Shown piece by piece: positions 7,843-17,493 of a stretch of DNA of 49,000 nt. The notes under the pieces were generated by a model. The model ran no database searches. It was not told where the DNA came from and saw nothing but the letters and a program-made list of their open reading frames with translations. Origin of the DNA: Bacteroidota bacterium (GTDB lineage Bacteria > Bacteroidota > Bacteroidia > B-17B0 > Aurantibacillaceae); assembly GCA_013288015.1 (NCBI GenBank), contig JABDCR010000015.1, positions 1 to 49,000 on the forward strand, written 5' to 3'. Each line of letters begins with the position of its first letter. The stretch's first letter is position 1. Position numbers and translations under genes: made by a program.

Positions 7843-9447
7843 ATGAGGGCTTTAAAACTTTTAGCTTTAGCTATTTTATCGGGTTTATTGCTTGGCACAT
7901 CTTGGTTTCCACCGTTTACCTGGGTGGCTTTTATAGCTTTTGTGCCCTTATTGGTTTTAACTGAGCAAATACAAAGCAGTACCATTAAAAGAAAAAAGTT
8001 CTTCGTTTTTTTATTAGCTTACCTAACCTTTTTAATTTGGAATGTTTTTGACACTTGGTGGATTTGGTACGCATCAGATGGCGGAGCTGTAGCGGCTTTT
8101 GTAGCCAACTCCTTATTAATGGCCTTGACTTATTTACTTTATTTTGCACTTCGTAGGAGGGTAAAAGACTCAATTTATAGTGTCTGGATTTTAATTCCTG
8201 TGTGGTTATCCTTCGAATATCTACATACTAAATGGGATTTAGCCTGGACATGGCTTACCCTTGGTAATGTTTTTGCCTTTGAACATAACTGGGTGCAGTG
8301 GTATGAGTTTACAGGAGTTTCAGGTGGAACAGTTTGGATATTGGTAGTAAACATTATTTTATACCAAATACTACAATCTAAGCTACAAGAATCAAAAATA
8401 AGGTTAGCTGCTGTAGCTCTTATTATTTTAATTCCTATCGGAATTTCACGCATCCTTATTAGTACTTCTAGTTTAGAAACTAATAGCAAAACCGACCAAC
8501 AAGTACTGATTGTTCAACCCAATATAGACCCCTACAACGATAAATTTAATGGTGACTTTCAAGGTCAGTTACAAGGAGTTTATAACAAAATAAAAAATAA
8601 AATAACACCAAAAACTAAATACGTTGTACTGCCCGAAACTTTTTTAACCGAAAGTCTTTGGGAAAATAATATTGAAAATTCGTATTCTATAAAATTTTTA
8701 AAAGATAGCTTGTTGACAAAATTTCCTGATTTAAATATTGTTATTGGAGCAACAACTTTTTATCAGTATAGCAAAAACGAAAAACTATCTGTTACAGCCA
8801 GAGCCTTTGATAATAATGCTGAAATTTATTACGATGTATATAACACTGCTATTCAATTAAATAAAATCGGTATACAGTTATATCACAAATCTAAATTAGT
8901 ACCGGGTGTTGAGCGCATGCCCTACCCTTCCCTGTTTAAACCATTGGAAGAACTTGCTATTAATTTAGGCGGTACCTTTGGAAGCCTTGGTACACAAGAT
9001 ACTAGGGATGTATTTTTTAATGCTGATAAAAGCATTAGTGTTGCCCCTGTGGTTTGTTACGAAAGTATTTTTGGTGAGTATGTGGGCGATTATATTAATA
9101 ATGGTGCCAATTTAATTTTTATTATTACTAACGATGGTTGGTGGCGCGACACACCAGGTTATAAACAACACTTGGCATACGCCCGCCTACGTGCCATGGA
9201 AACCCGCAGACAAATTGCCCGCTCAGCCAACACAGGCATTAGTTGTGTAGTTGACGAATTGGGTGATTTACATGCCGAGCAGCCTTGGTGGAAAGAGGGC
9301 TACATAATGGCCAACCTTACGCCAAATAATCAAAAAACTTTTTTTGTGCGTTTTGGCGACGTGCTATCTAAACTGGCGACTTTACTGACCTTTTTAATAA
9401 TAGGACACAGCATTTTTTTAGGGTTTAAGAAGCCTAATAATTCGTAA
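7843..9447 (+). CDS. lnt: Apolipoprotein N-acyltransferase
   Basis: A 534-residue protein that adds the third acyl chain to the N-terminal cysteine of lipoproteins in the inner membrane. The first about 210 residues carry a set of hydrophobic helices, then a periplasmic nitrilase-fold domain (about 222-505) with the catalytic triad E265 (LPETFL), K351 (HKSKLVPGVE) and C405 (VCYESIFG), and a last transmembrane helix near 510-527. The typical NDGWW and RLRAMETRR motifs are present. Many lipoproteins elsewhere in the window (DUF1573, GldK, two unknowns) would be substrates. It starts immediately after the LysE-type gene. Confidence 0.95.
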   Translation: MRALKLLALAILSGLLLGTSWFPPFTWVAFIAFVPLLVLTEQIQSSTIKRKKFFVFLLAYLTFLIWNVFDTWWIWYASDGGAVAAFVANSLLMALTYLLYFALRRRVKDSIYSVWILIPVWLSFEYLHTKWDLAWTWLTLGNVFAFEHNWVQWYEFTGVSGGTVWILVVNIILYQILQSKLQESKIRLAAVALIILIPIGISRILISTSSLETNSKTDQQVLIVQPNIDPYNDKFNGDFQGQLQGVYNKIKNKITPKTKYVVLPETFLTESLWENNIENSYSIKFLKDSLLTKFPDLNIVIGATTFYQYSKNEKLSVTARAFDNNAEIYYDVYNTAIQLNKIGIQLYHKSKLVPGVERMPYPSLFKPLEELAINLGGTFGSLGTQDTRDVFFNADKSISVAPVVCYESIFGEYVGDYINNGANLIFIITNDGWWRDTPGYKQHLAYARLRAMETRRQIARSANTGISCVVDELGDLHAEQPWWKEGYIMANLTPNNQKTFFVRFGDVLSKLATLLTFLIIGHSIFLGFKKPNNS

Positions 9448-9452
9448 TTTTG
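9445..9452 (+). promoter_or_regulatory. Candidate -7 box for lpdA
   Basis: TAATTTTG matches TAnnTTTG. It begins just before the end of the lnt coding region and lies 40 bp before the lpdA ATG. Confidence 0.4.
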
Positions 9453-9492
9453 TACCCGAAAAATTCAATCGTTCATTCAATTTAAATATAGT

Positions 9493-10899
9493 ATGGAAAA
9501 ATTTGATGTTACAGTAATAGGTTCTGGTCCTGGTGGATATGTAGCTGCCATTCGTTGTGCACAATTAGGCATGAAAACTGCCTTAATAGAAAAATATCCA
9601 AGTCTGGGTGGCACTTGCTTAAATGTAGGTTGCATTCCATCAAAAGCATTATTAGATTCTACCGAACATTATCATAAAGCAGTACATCAGTTTGCAGACC
9701 ATGGCATCGAAGTAAAAGGTGTAAAAGTTGACCTCCCTAAAATGATTGAACGCAAACGTGGCGTAGTAAAAGCTACTGTTGCCGGCATTGATTATTTAAT
9801 GAAGAAAAACAAAATTACTGTATTTACAGGTCATGGTTCTTTTGTAAATAAAAACATGATTGAAATTTTAAAAGCAGATGGTAGTAAAGAGCAAATTGAA
9901 AGTGCTAAAACTATTATTGCTACAGGTTCAAAACCAGCATCGTTACCGGGCATTGAAATAGATAAAAAACGCATTATTACATCTACAGAAGCTTTAGAAT
10001 TACAAGAAATTCCTAAGCATATGATTATTATTGGCGGTGGTGTAATTGGTTTAGAACTTGGATCTGTTTACGCACGTTTAGGTGCTAAAGTAAGTGTGGT
10101 TGAATTTATGGATAGCATTATTGCTACCATGGATAGAGGCTTAGGTAAAGAATTGCAACGCCTGCTTAAAAAAGATTTAGGTTTTGAGTTTTATTTAAAA
10201 CATAAAGTAACAGGTGTAAGCGCTAAAGGAAAAGAAGTTACTGTTAGTGCAGATAATGATAAAGGAGAAAAAATTGAATTAAAAGGTGATTATTGTTTAG
10301 TTGCTGTTGGTAGAAAAACATATACTGAAAACCTTGGTTTAGATAAAGCAGGCGTTAAAGTTGATAACCGTGGTAGAATTGAAACCGACGAGCATTTAAA
10401 AACAAACGTAGATAATATTTACGCTATTGGTGATGTAATTAAAGGCGCTATGTTGGCTCACAAAGCCGAAGAAGAAGGTGTGTTTGTTGCAGAAACCATG
10501 GCAGGACAAAAACCACATATTAACTACAATCTAATTCCGGGAGTGGTTTATACATGGCCCGAAGTTGCCTCAGTTGGCTTTACCGAAGAGCAATTAAAAG
10601 AACAAGGCAAAAAATATAAAGTAGGTTCGTTTCCCTTTAAAGCAAGTGGCAGAGCCCGTGCCAGTATGGATACCGATGGTTTTGTAAAAGTGCTGGCTGA
10701 TGAAGCAACTGATGAAATATTAGGAGTACATATGATTGGCCCTCGTTGTGCTGATATGATTGCAGAAGGTGTTGTTGCTATGGAGTACCGTGCAAGTGCA
10801 GAAGACATTGCCCGTATGAGTCATGCGCACCCAACATTTACTGAAAATATGAAAGAAGCTTGCTTAGACGCAACCGCTAAACGTCCTATACATTTATAG
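9493..10899 (+). CDS. lpdA: Dihydrolipoyl dehydrogenase (E3)
   Basis: A 468-residue flavoprotein, the E3 component of 2-oxoacid dehydrogenase complexes. It has an N-terminal FAD dinucleotide fold (VIGSGPGGYVAAI), the redox disulfide C42/C47 (GGTCLNVGCIPSK), an NAD-binding fold (IIGGGVIGLELGSVYARLG), the second FAD motif (NIYAIGDVIKGAMLAHKAE) and the C-terminal dimer domain with the catalytic HAHPTFTE. No E1 or E2 genes are nearby, so the complex served is not shown. hutI follows after 16 bp. Confidence 0.95.
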   Translation: MEKFDVTVIGSGPGGYVAAIRCAQLGMKTALIEKYPSLGGTCLNVGCIPSKALLDSTEHYHKAVHQFADHGIEVKGVKVDLPKMIERKRGVVKATVAGIDYLMKKNKITVFTGHGSFVNKNMIEILKADGSKEQIESAKTIIATGSKPASLPGIEIDKKRIITSTEALELQEIPKHMIIIGGGVIGLELGSVYARLGAKVSVVEFMDSIIATMDRGLGKELQRLLKKDLGFEFYLKHKVTGVSAKGKEVTVSADNDKGEKIELKGDYCLVAVGRKTYTENLGLDKAGVKVDNRGRIETDEHLKTNVDNIYAIGDVIKGAMLAHKAEEEGVFVAETMAGQKPHINYNLIPGVVYTWPEVASVGFTEEQLKEQGKKYKVGSFPFKASGRARASMDTDGFVKVLADEATDEILGVHMIGPRCADMIAEGVVAMEYRASAEDIARMSHAHPTFTENMKEACLDATAKRPIHL

Positions 10900-10915
10900 T
10901 TTTTAATCGGCTACT

Positions 10916-12169
10916 GTGCAAAAAATACTGATTAAAAATATTAAAAAATTAGTGCAGCTACGCGATGCACAAACACAAAAAATAAGCGGTAAAGAAATGG
11001 ATAATTTGCCATGCATGGATGATGCTTGGCTAGCTATTGATAATGGAATTATTGCTGATTACGGCTCTATGAATGATTTCCCCGGTATTGCAGATTGGAA
11101 AGATTTGCAGGTAATTGATGCTTCGGGTAAAATGGTTTTTCCTTCGTGGGTTGATAGTCATACACATATTGTATATGCAGGTAGTCGTGAGCAAGAATTT
11201 ACAGATAGAATAAAAGGTTTATCGTACGAAGAAATTGCGCAACGTGGTGGGGGCATTTTAAATTCCTCAAAAAAATTACAAGATGCAAGTGAGGAAGAAC
11301 TTTTGCAACAAGCCCTACCTCGCTTACAAGAAATTATTTTACAAGGCACAGGTGCCGTAGAAATTAAAAGCGGTTACGGTTTAAGTTTAGAAAGCGAACT
11401 AAAAATGCTTCGCGTAATTAAAAAGATAAAAGATCTTACTAAACTTACTGTAAAATCGACCTTTTTAGGCGCGCATGCTTTTCCTTTAGCGTACAAACAA
11501 AACAAGCGTGGTTACGTTGATTTAATTATTAAAGAAATGATTCCTGCTGTTGCTGAAGAAAAACTAGCTGAGTTCATCGATATTTTTTGCGAGCAAAATT
11601 ATTTCTCATTCGATGAAACCATAGAAATTTTAGAAGCAGGCAGAAAACATGGATTAATCCCTAAAGTACATGCCGAACAAATGAGTCATACAGGTGGTGT
11701 TGAAGCAGGTGTAAAATGCAAGGCCATTAGTGTAGATCATTTAGAATATGTAAACGAAGCTGATATTAAGTTGTTGCTTAACTCGATAACCATGCCAACC
11801 ATTTTACCGGGTGCGGCTTATTTTGTTAGTTTACCAAACCCACCTGCCCGCCAAATGATTGATGCGGGCTTAGCTCTTGCCATTGCCAGCGATTTTAACC
11901 CTGGTACAAGTCCAACAGGTAATATGAATTTAATGCAAAGCATTGCCTGTATACAATATAAATTAACGCCTAACGAAGCCATTAATGCTTCTACTATGAA
12001 TAGCGCCTATGCTATGCAGGTAGAAAAAGAATTAGGCAGCATTACCATTGGTAAAAAAGCTAATTTATTCATTACTAAGCCAATTCCTTCAACTGATTTT
12101 ATTAGTTACTCCTTTGGTAGTAATTTGGTTGAAACCGTTATTTTAAACGGAGAAGTTTATAAAGGCTAG
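10916..12169 (+). CDS. hutI: Imidazolonepropionase
   Basis: A 417-residue amidohydrolase-fold enzyme that opens imidazolone-5-propionate to N-formimino-L-glutamate in histidine breakdown. Metal ligands H82 and H84 lie in the SHTHIVYAGSREQEF motif, which is specific to HutI. The substrate-binding GTGAVEIKSGYGL segment, the second metal region (VHAEQMSHTGG) and SDFNPGTSPTGN near the C-terminus are all present. The start is a GTG at 10916, 16 bp after lpdA; no ATG fits better without losing the N-terminal beta domain. Other hut genes are not in the window. Confidence 0.95.
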   Translation: MQKILIKNIKKLVQLRDAQTQKISGKEMDNLPCMDDAWLAIDNGIIADYGSMNDFPGIADWKDLQVIDASGKMVFPSWVDSHTHIVYAGSREQEFTDRIKGLSYEEIAQRGGGILNSSKKLQDASEEELLQQALPRLQEIILQGTGAVEIKSGYGLSLESELKMLRVIKKIKDLTKLTVKSTFLGAHAFPLAYKQNKRGYVDLIIKEMIPAVAEEKLAEFIDIFCEQNYFSFDETIEILEAGRKHGLIPKVHAEQMSHTGGVEAGVKCKAISVDHLEYVNEADIKLLLNSITMPTILPGAAYFVSLPNPPARQMIDAGLALAIASDFNPGTSPTGNMNLMQSIACIQYKLTPNEAINASTMNSAYAMQVEKELGSITIGKKANLFITKPIPSTDFISYSFGSNLVETVILNGEVYKG

Positions 12170-12266
12170 ATTTATTTTAATCTATCAACAAGTGGCATTT
12201 CTTTTTTCAACAAAGGCCTTAAAAGCTTAATTCTTTGCTAAATTTATAAGGTAATTTTTACGACGC

Positions 12267-15200
12267 ATGTTTTTAATTTTTGATACCGAAACAACGGGCT
12301 TGCCCCGCAATTATAACGCCCCTTTAAGTGATAGCGACAACTGGCCCCGAGTGGTGCAAATTGCCTGGCAGTTGCATGATGTAAAAGGTAATTTAATCTC
12401 AGCCAACAGCATTATTGTTAAACCCAATGGTTTTACCATTCCGTTTAATGCGGCGCAAGTGCATGGCATTAGTACCGAGCGCGCTTTAGCAGAAGGACAC
12501 GATTTGCAAGCCGTAATGAATGAGTTTGTTGAAGTAGTTAAGCAAACAAAATATTTATGCGGCCATAATATTGAATTTGATTTAAGCATTGTTGGTGCAG
12601 AGTTTATTCGTTTGGGCATGTCTGATTTTTTTGCAGGTAAACCCGTTATTGACACTAAGAATGATGATGTTACCGAGTTTTGTGCTATACCCGGCGGAAG
12701 AGGTGGAAAATACAAATGGCCAAAATTAGAAGAGCTTTATGTAAAATTATTTAACCAAGGTTTTGAAGCTGCCCACAATGCTGCTTTCGACGTACAAGCC
12801 ACCGCTAAAGCCTTTTTCGAATTACTAAAAAGAAACATTCTTAAAGTAAGCGAGTTACCAAGTACTGATTTACAAACCATAAATTATGTTTCTCCCGATT
12901 TAAGTGCTTTACTATCGCAAGAAAAAGCATTAAAAAATCAGGATGCAAAAAGCAAGAACGAGGATGTAAAGGAAACTGCAAAGGTTGACGTTCAAACATC
13001 AAACATAAAATTTTCTCACCTGCACAACCATACACAATTTTCGGTTTTACAAGCTGTAAGCGACATTGATGATATGGTTAAGCGCGCTATTAGTTTTGGC
13101 TCGCCTGCACTTGCCATTACCGACCACGGCAACATGTATGGTGCATTTTTATTTTGGCAAAGTGTAGACAAACAAAATAAAGGCATTAAAGCTCATAACG
13201 ATGCTATTGATAAAGGCGAAAAAGAAGGTGCGAAAAAACAAGAATTAAAAGCCATTATTGGTTGCGAACTTTATATCTGTAAAGACCGATTGGACAAATC
13301 GAAACAAGACAATGGTTTTACACAAGTATTTTTAGCTAAAAATAAAATCGGTTACCAAAATCTTTCTAAACTAAGCTCTATTGGTTTTACCGAAGGTTCT
13401 TATTATGTACCTCGTATAGATAGAGAAGCTTTATCAAGGCATAAAGAAGGTTTAATTGCTACAACAGGTTCATTAAGTGGAGAGATTCCTAACCTAATTT
13501 TAAATATAGGCGAAACACAAGCCGAAGAAGCTTTTGTTTGGTGGAAAGAACAATTTGGCGAAGATTTTTATGTAGAACTTAACAATCATAATTTACCTGA
13601 AGAAAGTGTTGTAAACGAAACACTGCTTCGCTTTGCAAAAAAATACGATGTAAAATATTTTGCAGCCAATAACAATTATTATCTCGATAAAAAAAATGCA
13701 GCGGCACATGATGTTTTACTTTGTGTAAAAGATAACCAGTTAAAAGAAACACCTATTGGGCGTGGCAGAGGTTTCCGTTATGGTTTCCCTAATCAGGAAT
13801 TTTATTTTAAATCTCCTGCCGAGATGCAAAAGATTTTTAGTGATATGCCTGAGGCACTTGAAAACACGAATGAGATTGTAAACAAAGTAGAATCGTTTAA
13901 ACTGGGCAGAGATGTACTATTACCAAAATTTCAAATACCGGATGAGTTTAAAGATGCGCGTGATGAAGACCCAACTGATGAAGGAAAAGGTAACCGTGGT
14001 GAAAATGCTTATTTAAAACATCTTACTTACGAAGGTGCAAAAAAACGTTATCCTGATTTAACGCCTGAAATAAGAGAGCGCATAGATTTTGAGTTAGCCA
14101 CGGTTGAGCGTATGGGTTTTCCGGGTTACTTTTTAATTGTATCTGACTTTACAACTGAGGCTCGGAGATTAGATGTATCGGTTGGTCCTGGTCGTGGCTC
14201 GGCAGCAGGCTCTGCTATTGCTTATTGTTTAGGCATTACAAACATAGACCCCATTAAATATGATTTACTATTTGAGCGTTTCTTAAATCCGGATCGTATA
14301 TCAATGCCCGATATAGACATAGATTTTGATGATGAAGGACGCGATAAAGTAATTGATTATGTAATAAAAAAATACGGCAGTAATCAGGTAGCACAAATTA
14401 TTACCTATGGTACTATGGGTGGTAAATCGGCTATCCGCGATGCGGCACGCGTTTTAAACCTTCCGTTATCTGATGCCGGAGATTTGGCAAAGGCCTATCC
14501 GGAATCGTTAGCCGCATCACTTAAAGCATTGTTAAGTCCCGAGGGAATTGATAAAAAATATCTAGAAGAAATAAAAGATAGACGTGAGTTTGTTGAGCAA
14601 TCACATAATTTTAGAAAACTAGCTGAAGGAAAAAATCTTCAGTCGGAAGTTTTAAAACAGGCTTACGATTTAGAAGGTTGTGTGCGTAATACAGGCATAC
14701 ATGCTTGCGGGGTGATTATCACACCTGATGAGATGAGCAAGTTTGTTCCCGTAACCAAAGCTAAAGATAGCGACATGCTGGTTACGCAATTTGATAACTC
14801 GGTTGCTGAATCGGCCGGATTGTTGAAGATGGACTTTTTAGGATTACGAACGCTTACCATCATTAAAGATGCGCTTAAACATATTAAGCATCGTCATAAA
14901 ATAGAGATTGACATTGATGCTATTCCATTAGACGATAAAAAAACATACGAGCTTTTTCAACGCGGAGAAACCAACGGGATATTTCAGTTTGAAAGTGCAG
15001 GCATGCAGAAATACATGAAAGATTTGAAACCCGATTCTTTCACGGATTTAATTGCCATGAACGCCCTGTATCGTCCGGGCCCTATTGCTTACATCCCTAA
15101 CTACATTAATCGTAAACATGGTAAAGAGCCCATTGTGTATGATTTAGAGGGAATGGATGAGTATTTGAAAGAAACTTACGGAATTACTGTTTACCAGGAA

Positions 15201-16637
15201 CAGGTGATGAGGCTTTCGCAAAAGCTTGCCAACTTTAGTAAAGGTGATGCCGATGTGCTGCGTAAAGCCATGGGTAAAAAGCAGAAAGACGTACTTGATA
15301 AAATGAAGAGCAAGTTTGTAGAAGGTTGCGCTAAAAACGGACACGATACAAAAATTTGCGAAAAAGTTTGGGTAGATTGGGAAGCGTTTGCATCATACGC
15401 ATTCAATAAATCGCACTCAACTTGTTATGCATATTTAGCTTTTCAAACAGCTTACTTAAAAGCCAATTACCCATCTGAGTTTATGGCGTCGGTGTTAACC
15501 CATAACATGGGCGATATAACCAAGGTTACTTTCTTTATGGAAGAGAGTAAACGTATGGGCATTAAAGTTTTGGGACCTGATGTGAATGAGAGTATAGGGG
15601 ATTTTTCGGTAAACGAAAATGGCGACATCCGTTTTGGAATGGCTGCCATTAAAGGTGTTGGAAGCAACGTGGTTGAAGGAATTGTTAATCAACGCAGTGA
15701 AGCAGGACATTATGCAAGTATTTTTGATTTGGCAAAACGATTAGATACAAAAGCTATCAATAAAAAAAGCTTAGAGGCTTTATCCCTAGCGGGTGTATTT
15801 GATTCGTTTGAGGGAATAACCCGCTCCATGTTTTTTGCACAGGATAAAGATGGGAATACACTTACTGAAAAATTAATTAGATACGGAAACAGTTTTAATA
15901 CAGGAACAGAAACTAATCAGGCTTCATTGTTTGGAGAAGATAGCGAAGCACAAATTTCTGAACCACCTTTACCAAAGGTTGAGCCTTGGGGACAATTAGA
16001 ACAATTAGCCAAAGAAAAAGAAGTGGTAGGTTTTTATATTTCCGGTCACCCGCTAGACCAATACAAATTAGTTATACAACATGCCTGCAAACAAACTTTG
16101 CCTGAACTAGCAGATTTAAAAGCACTGGATGGTAAAGATGTTACCGTGGCAGGCATTATTACTACGGTACAGCATCGAACATCTAAAACAGGTAAACCAT
16201 TTGGCACATTTGCCATGGAAGATTATATGGGCTCATTTGAATTTATTTTGTTTGGCGAAGATTATATCAAGTTTAAAAACTACATGAGCGAGGGCTTTCA
16301 AGTTTTTGTGAGAGCTAAGGTGCAAACACGTTTTGGTCAGGCAGGGAATTTTGAATGCAAAATCCAAAAAATAGATTTACTCTCTGAAATAAAAGACAAA
16401 ACATTTAATTCTATAAAATTAAAAGTTGGTGCAAGTGATGTTAGTAATGAGTTTATAGATAAAATAGAATTATTGATAAACACACATCCGGGTAAATGCA
16501 ATATTGAAATTCATGTAGAAGATAAAGCGGAAAATTTATCGGTAAAAATGTTTTCTAAAACTAAAAAGATTGACATTAACGATGAGTTTATGAATGAGAT
16601 AAACAGGCTTACTGTTTTAGAGTACGATTTGAAATAA
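12267..16637 (+). CDS. dnaE: DNA polymerase III alpha subunit with N-terminal DEDDh exonuclease domain
   Basis: A 1456-residue replicative polymerase. Residues 1-190 form a DnaQ-like proofreading exonuclease with all DEDDh residues: D6 and E8 (FDTETTGLP), D105 (HNIEFDLS), H170 and D175 (HNAAFDVQAT). A linker of about 60 residues leads to the PHP domain (H251, H253, H255 in HLHNHTQFS; ITDHGNMYG). The palm follows: GPGRGSAAGSAIAYCLGIT, catalytic D682 and D684 (PDIDIDFDDEGRD) and the third aspartate D856 (KMDFLGLRTLTII). After the fingers and beta-clamp region comes an OB fold near 1285-1365 (DVTVAGIITTVQHRTSKTGK) and a C-terminal domain. Fused exonuclease modules of this type are typical of Bacteroidota DnaE. 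Its stop shares one base with the next start (TAATG). Confidence 0.97.
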   Translation: MFLIFDTETTGLPRNYNAPLSDSDNWPRVVQIAWQLHDVKGNLISANSIIVKPNGFTIPFNAAQVHGISTERALAEGHDLQAVMNEFVEVVKQTKYLCGHNIEFDLSIVGAEFIRLGMSDFFAGKPVIDTKNDDVTEFCAIPGGRGGKYKWPKLEELYVKLFNQGFEAAHNAAFDVQATAKAFFELLKRNILKVSELPSTDLQTINYVSPDLSALLSQEKALKNQDAKSKNEDVKETAKVDVQTSNIKFSHLHNHTQFSVLQAVSDIDDMVKRAISFGSPALAITDHGNMYGAFLFWQSVDKQNKGIKAHNDAIDKGEKEGAKKQELKAIIGCELYICKDRLDKSKQDNGFTQVFLAKNKIGYQNLSKLSSIGFTEGSYYVPRIDREALSRHKEGLIATTGSLSGEIPNLILNIGETQAEEAFVWWKEQFGEDFYVELNNHNLPEESVVNETLLRFAKKYDVKYFAANNNYYLDKKNAAAHDVLLCVKDNQLKETPIGRGRGFRYGFPNQEFYFKSPAEMQKIFSDMPEALENTNEIVNKVESFKLGRDVLLPKFQIPDEFKDARDEDPTDEGKGNRGENAYLKHLTYEGAKKRYPDLTPEIRERIDFELATVERMGFPGYFLIVSDFTTEARRLDVSVGPGRGSAAGSAIAYCLGITNIDPIKYDLLFERFLNPDRISMPDIDIDFDDEGRDKVIDYVIKKYGSNQVAQIITYGTMGGKSAIRDAARVLNLPLSDAGDLAKAYPESLAASLKALLSPEGIDKKYLEEIKDRREFVEQSHNFRKLAEGKNLQSEVLKQAYDLEGCVRNTGIHACGVIITPDEMSKFVPVTKAKDSDMLVTQFDNSVAESAGLLKMDFLGLRTLTIIKDALKHIKHRHKIEIDIDAIPLDDKKTYELFQRGETNGIFQFESAGMQKYMKDLKPDSFTDLIAMNALYRPGPIAYIPNYINRKHGKEPIVYDLEGMDEYLKETYGITVYQEQVMRLSQKLANFSKGDADVLRKAMGKKQKDVLDKMKSKFVEGCAKNGHDTKICEKVWVDWEAFASYAFNKSHSTCYAYLAFQTAYLKANYPSEFMASVLTHNMGDITKVTFFMEESKRMGIKVLGPDVNESIGDFSVNENGDIRFGMAAIKGVGSNVVEGIVNQRSEAGHYASIFDLAKRLDTKAINKKSLEALSLAGVFDSFEGITRSMFFAQDKDGNTLTEKLIRYGNSFNTGTETNQASLFGEDSEAQISEPPLPKVEPWGQLEQLAKEKEVVGFYISGHPLDQYKLVIQHACKQTLPELADLKALDGKDVTVAGIITTVQHRTSKTGKPFGTFAMEDYMGSFEFILFGEDYIKFKNYMSEGFQVFVRAKVQTRFGQAGNFECKIQKIDLLSEIKDKTFNSIKLKVGASDVSNEFIDKIELLINTHPGKCNIEIHVEDKAENLSVKMFSKTKKIDINDEFMNEINRLTVLEYDLK

Positions 16638-17236
16638 TGAATAGTTTGAGAATTGGTAAAACTTTATTATTTATTATTTGTGTGATAATTTGCATTTCTT
16701 GCATTCAGGAAAATTCAAAAGATAAAAAAATTAACCCTTTCAAAAAGAATGATATCATTAAGGAAAATGATACAATTTATAAGGGAGGTAATATAATGAT
16801 TATAAAAAATAAAAACTTAATAGATACCCTTTTAAGATTCAACTCAAATATTAAAGACAGTTTGTATTTTGTAAAATCTCTAACCATTCGATTAAACAAG
16901 AAGTTAGATTTTTCAAACTACGAATACAAGAAAATGTTTATTACTAGAACTCAAGAAGAAGTTTCAAGCAAGGGTGTTAATTTTGCCGGACATTTTTGTT
17001 TTGTTTATTGGGGATGCGGCTCACCTTGTCAAATGAGTGCTGTGGTCGATATGAAAACTGGTAAAGTTTACAACGGAATTAATGCTTCTAACGGTTATGA
17101 ATATAGAAAAGATAGTAGATTATTAATTGTAAATCCACCTGATTCAGCAAATTGGTACAATAAAAATATTTTTTGGCAACAACCTTCGCAATATATTTGG
17201 ACTGGTAAAAAATTTATACCATTTAAAGTCTCGTAA
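16637..17236 (+). CDS. Small lipoprotein of unknown function with NFAGHF/WGCG motif
   Basis: A 199-residue protein with an N-terminal hydrophobic segment and lipobox Cys 22 (CVIICISC), so probably a lipoprotein. After a lysine- and asparagine-rich stretch, residues about 115-145 carry a conserved-looking core: GVNFAGHFCFVYWGCGSPCQ followed by VVDMKTGKVYNG. I recognise this core from uncharacterised proteins in many phyla, in which a NFAGHY...WGCG..C pattern precedes a D..TGKVY strand, but no function is known to me. Two cysteines (GCGSPC) close to a third could bind metal or form disulfides. The start overlaps the dnaE stop by one base, so it is translationally coupled to dnaE, an odd partner. 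Confidence 0.65.
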   Translation: MNSLRIGKTLLFIICVIICISCIQENSKDKKINPFKKNDIIKENDTIYKGGNIMIIKNKNLIDTLLRFNSNIKDSLYFVKSLTIRLNKKLDFSNYEYKKMFITRTQEEVSSKGVNFAGHFCFVYWGCGSPCQMSAVVDMKTGKVYNGINASNGYEYRKDSRLLIVNPPDSANWYNKNIFWQQPSQYIWTGKKFIPFKVS

Positions 17237-17244
17237 TTATAAAT

Positions 17245-17493
17245 ATGCATACGCCTAAAGCCATTGTTTCAGTCATTAACGATTTAGTAACCGATAGGCG
17301 TGTACACAAAACTTGCACCACACTTACTGAACAAGGCTATGAGGTAATCTTAGTTGGACGTGTTTTAAAAAACTCTCTACCATTAGATGAACGAGGTTAT
17401 AAAACCCACCGCATGAAATTATGGTTTGAAAAAAGGGGTTGGTTTTTATACAGAGTTTACCATTCGTTTATTTTTCTTTCTATTAAAAAATAA
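17245..17493 (+). pseudogene. Glycosyltransferase N-terminal fragment, cut by a frameshift
   Basis: The first 82 codons start MHTPKAIVSVINDLVTDRRV, a typical beginning of Bacteroidota GT-B family 4-like glycosyltransferases (SVTNDL..D.RV.K...L...G..V.LVGR). The reading frame follows the family up to about MKLWFEKRG and then goes out of frame, ending in a short low-complexity tail. The frame continues in the ORF at 17426-18370, offset by +1. The most likely place is the A6-G4 run at 17429-17438: removing one base there gives a join FEKGVGFYTEF, which suits the family. It lies 8 bp after the small lipoprotein gene. Confidence 0.75.

Noticed and set aside
12170-12266. Short minus-strand frame ending near 12175 that reads KLLRPLLKKEMPLVDRLK
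   Set aside because: It looks protein-like but is only about 22 codons between stops with no start codon; possibly a gene remnant, not enough to annotate.
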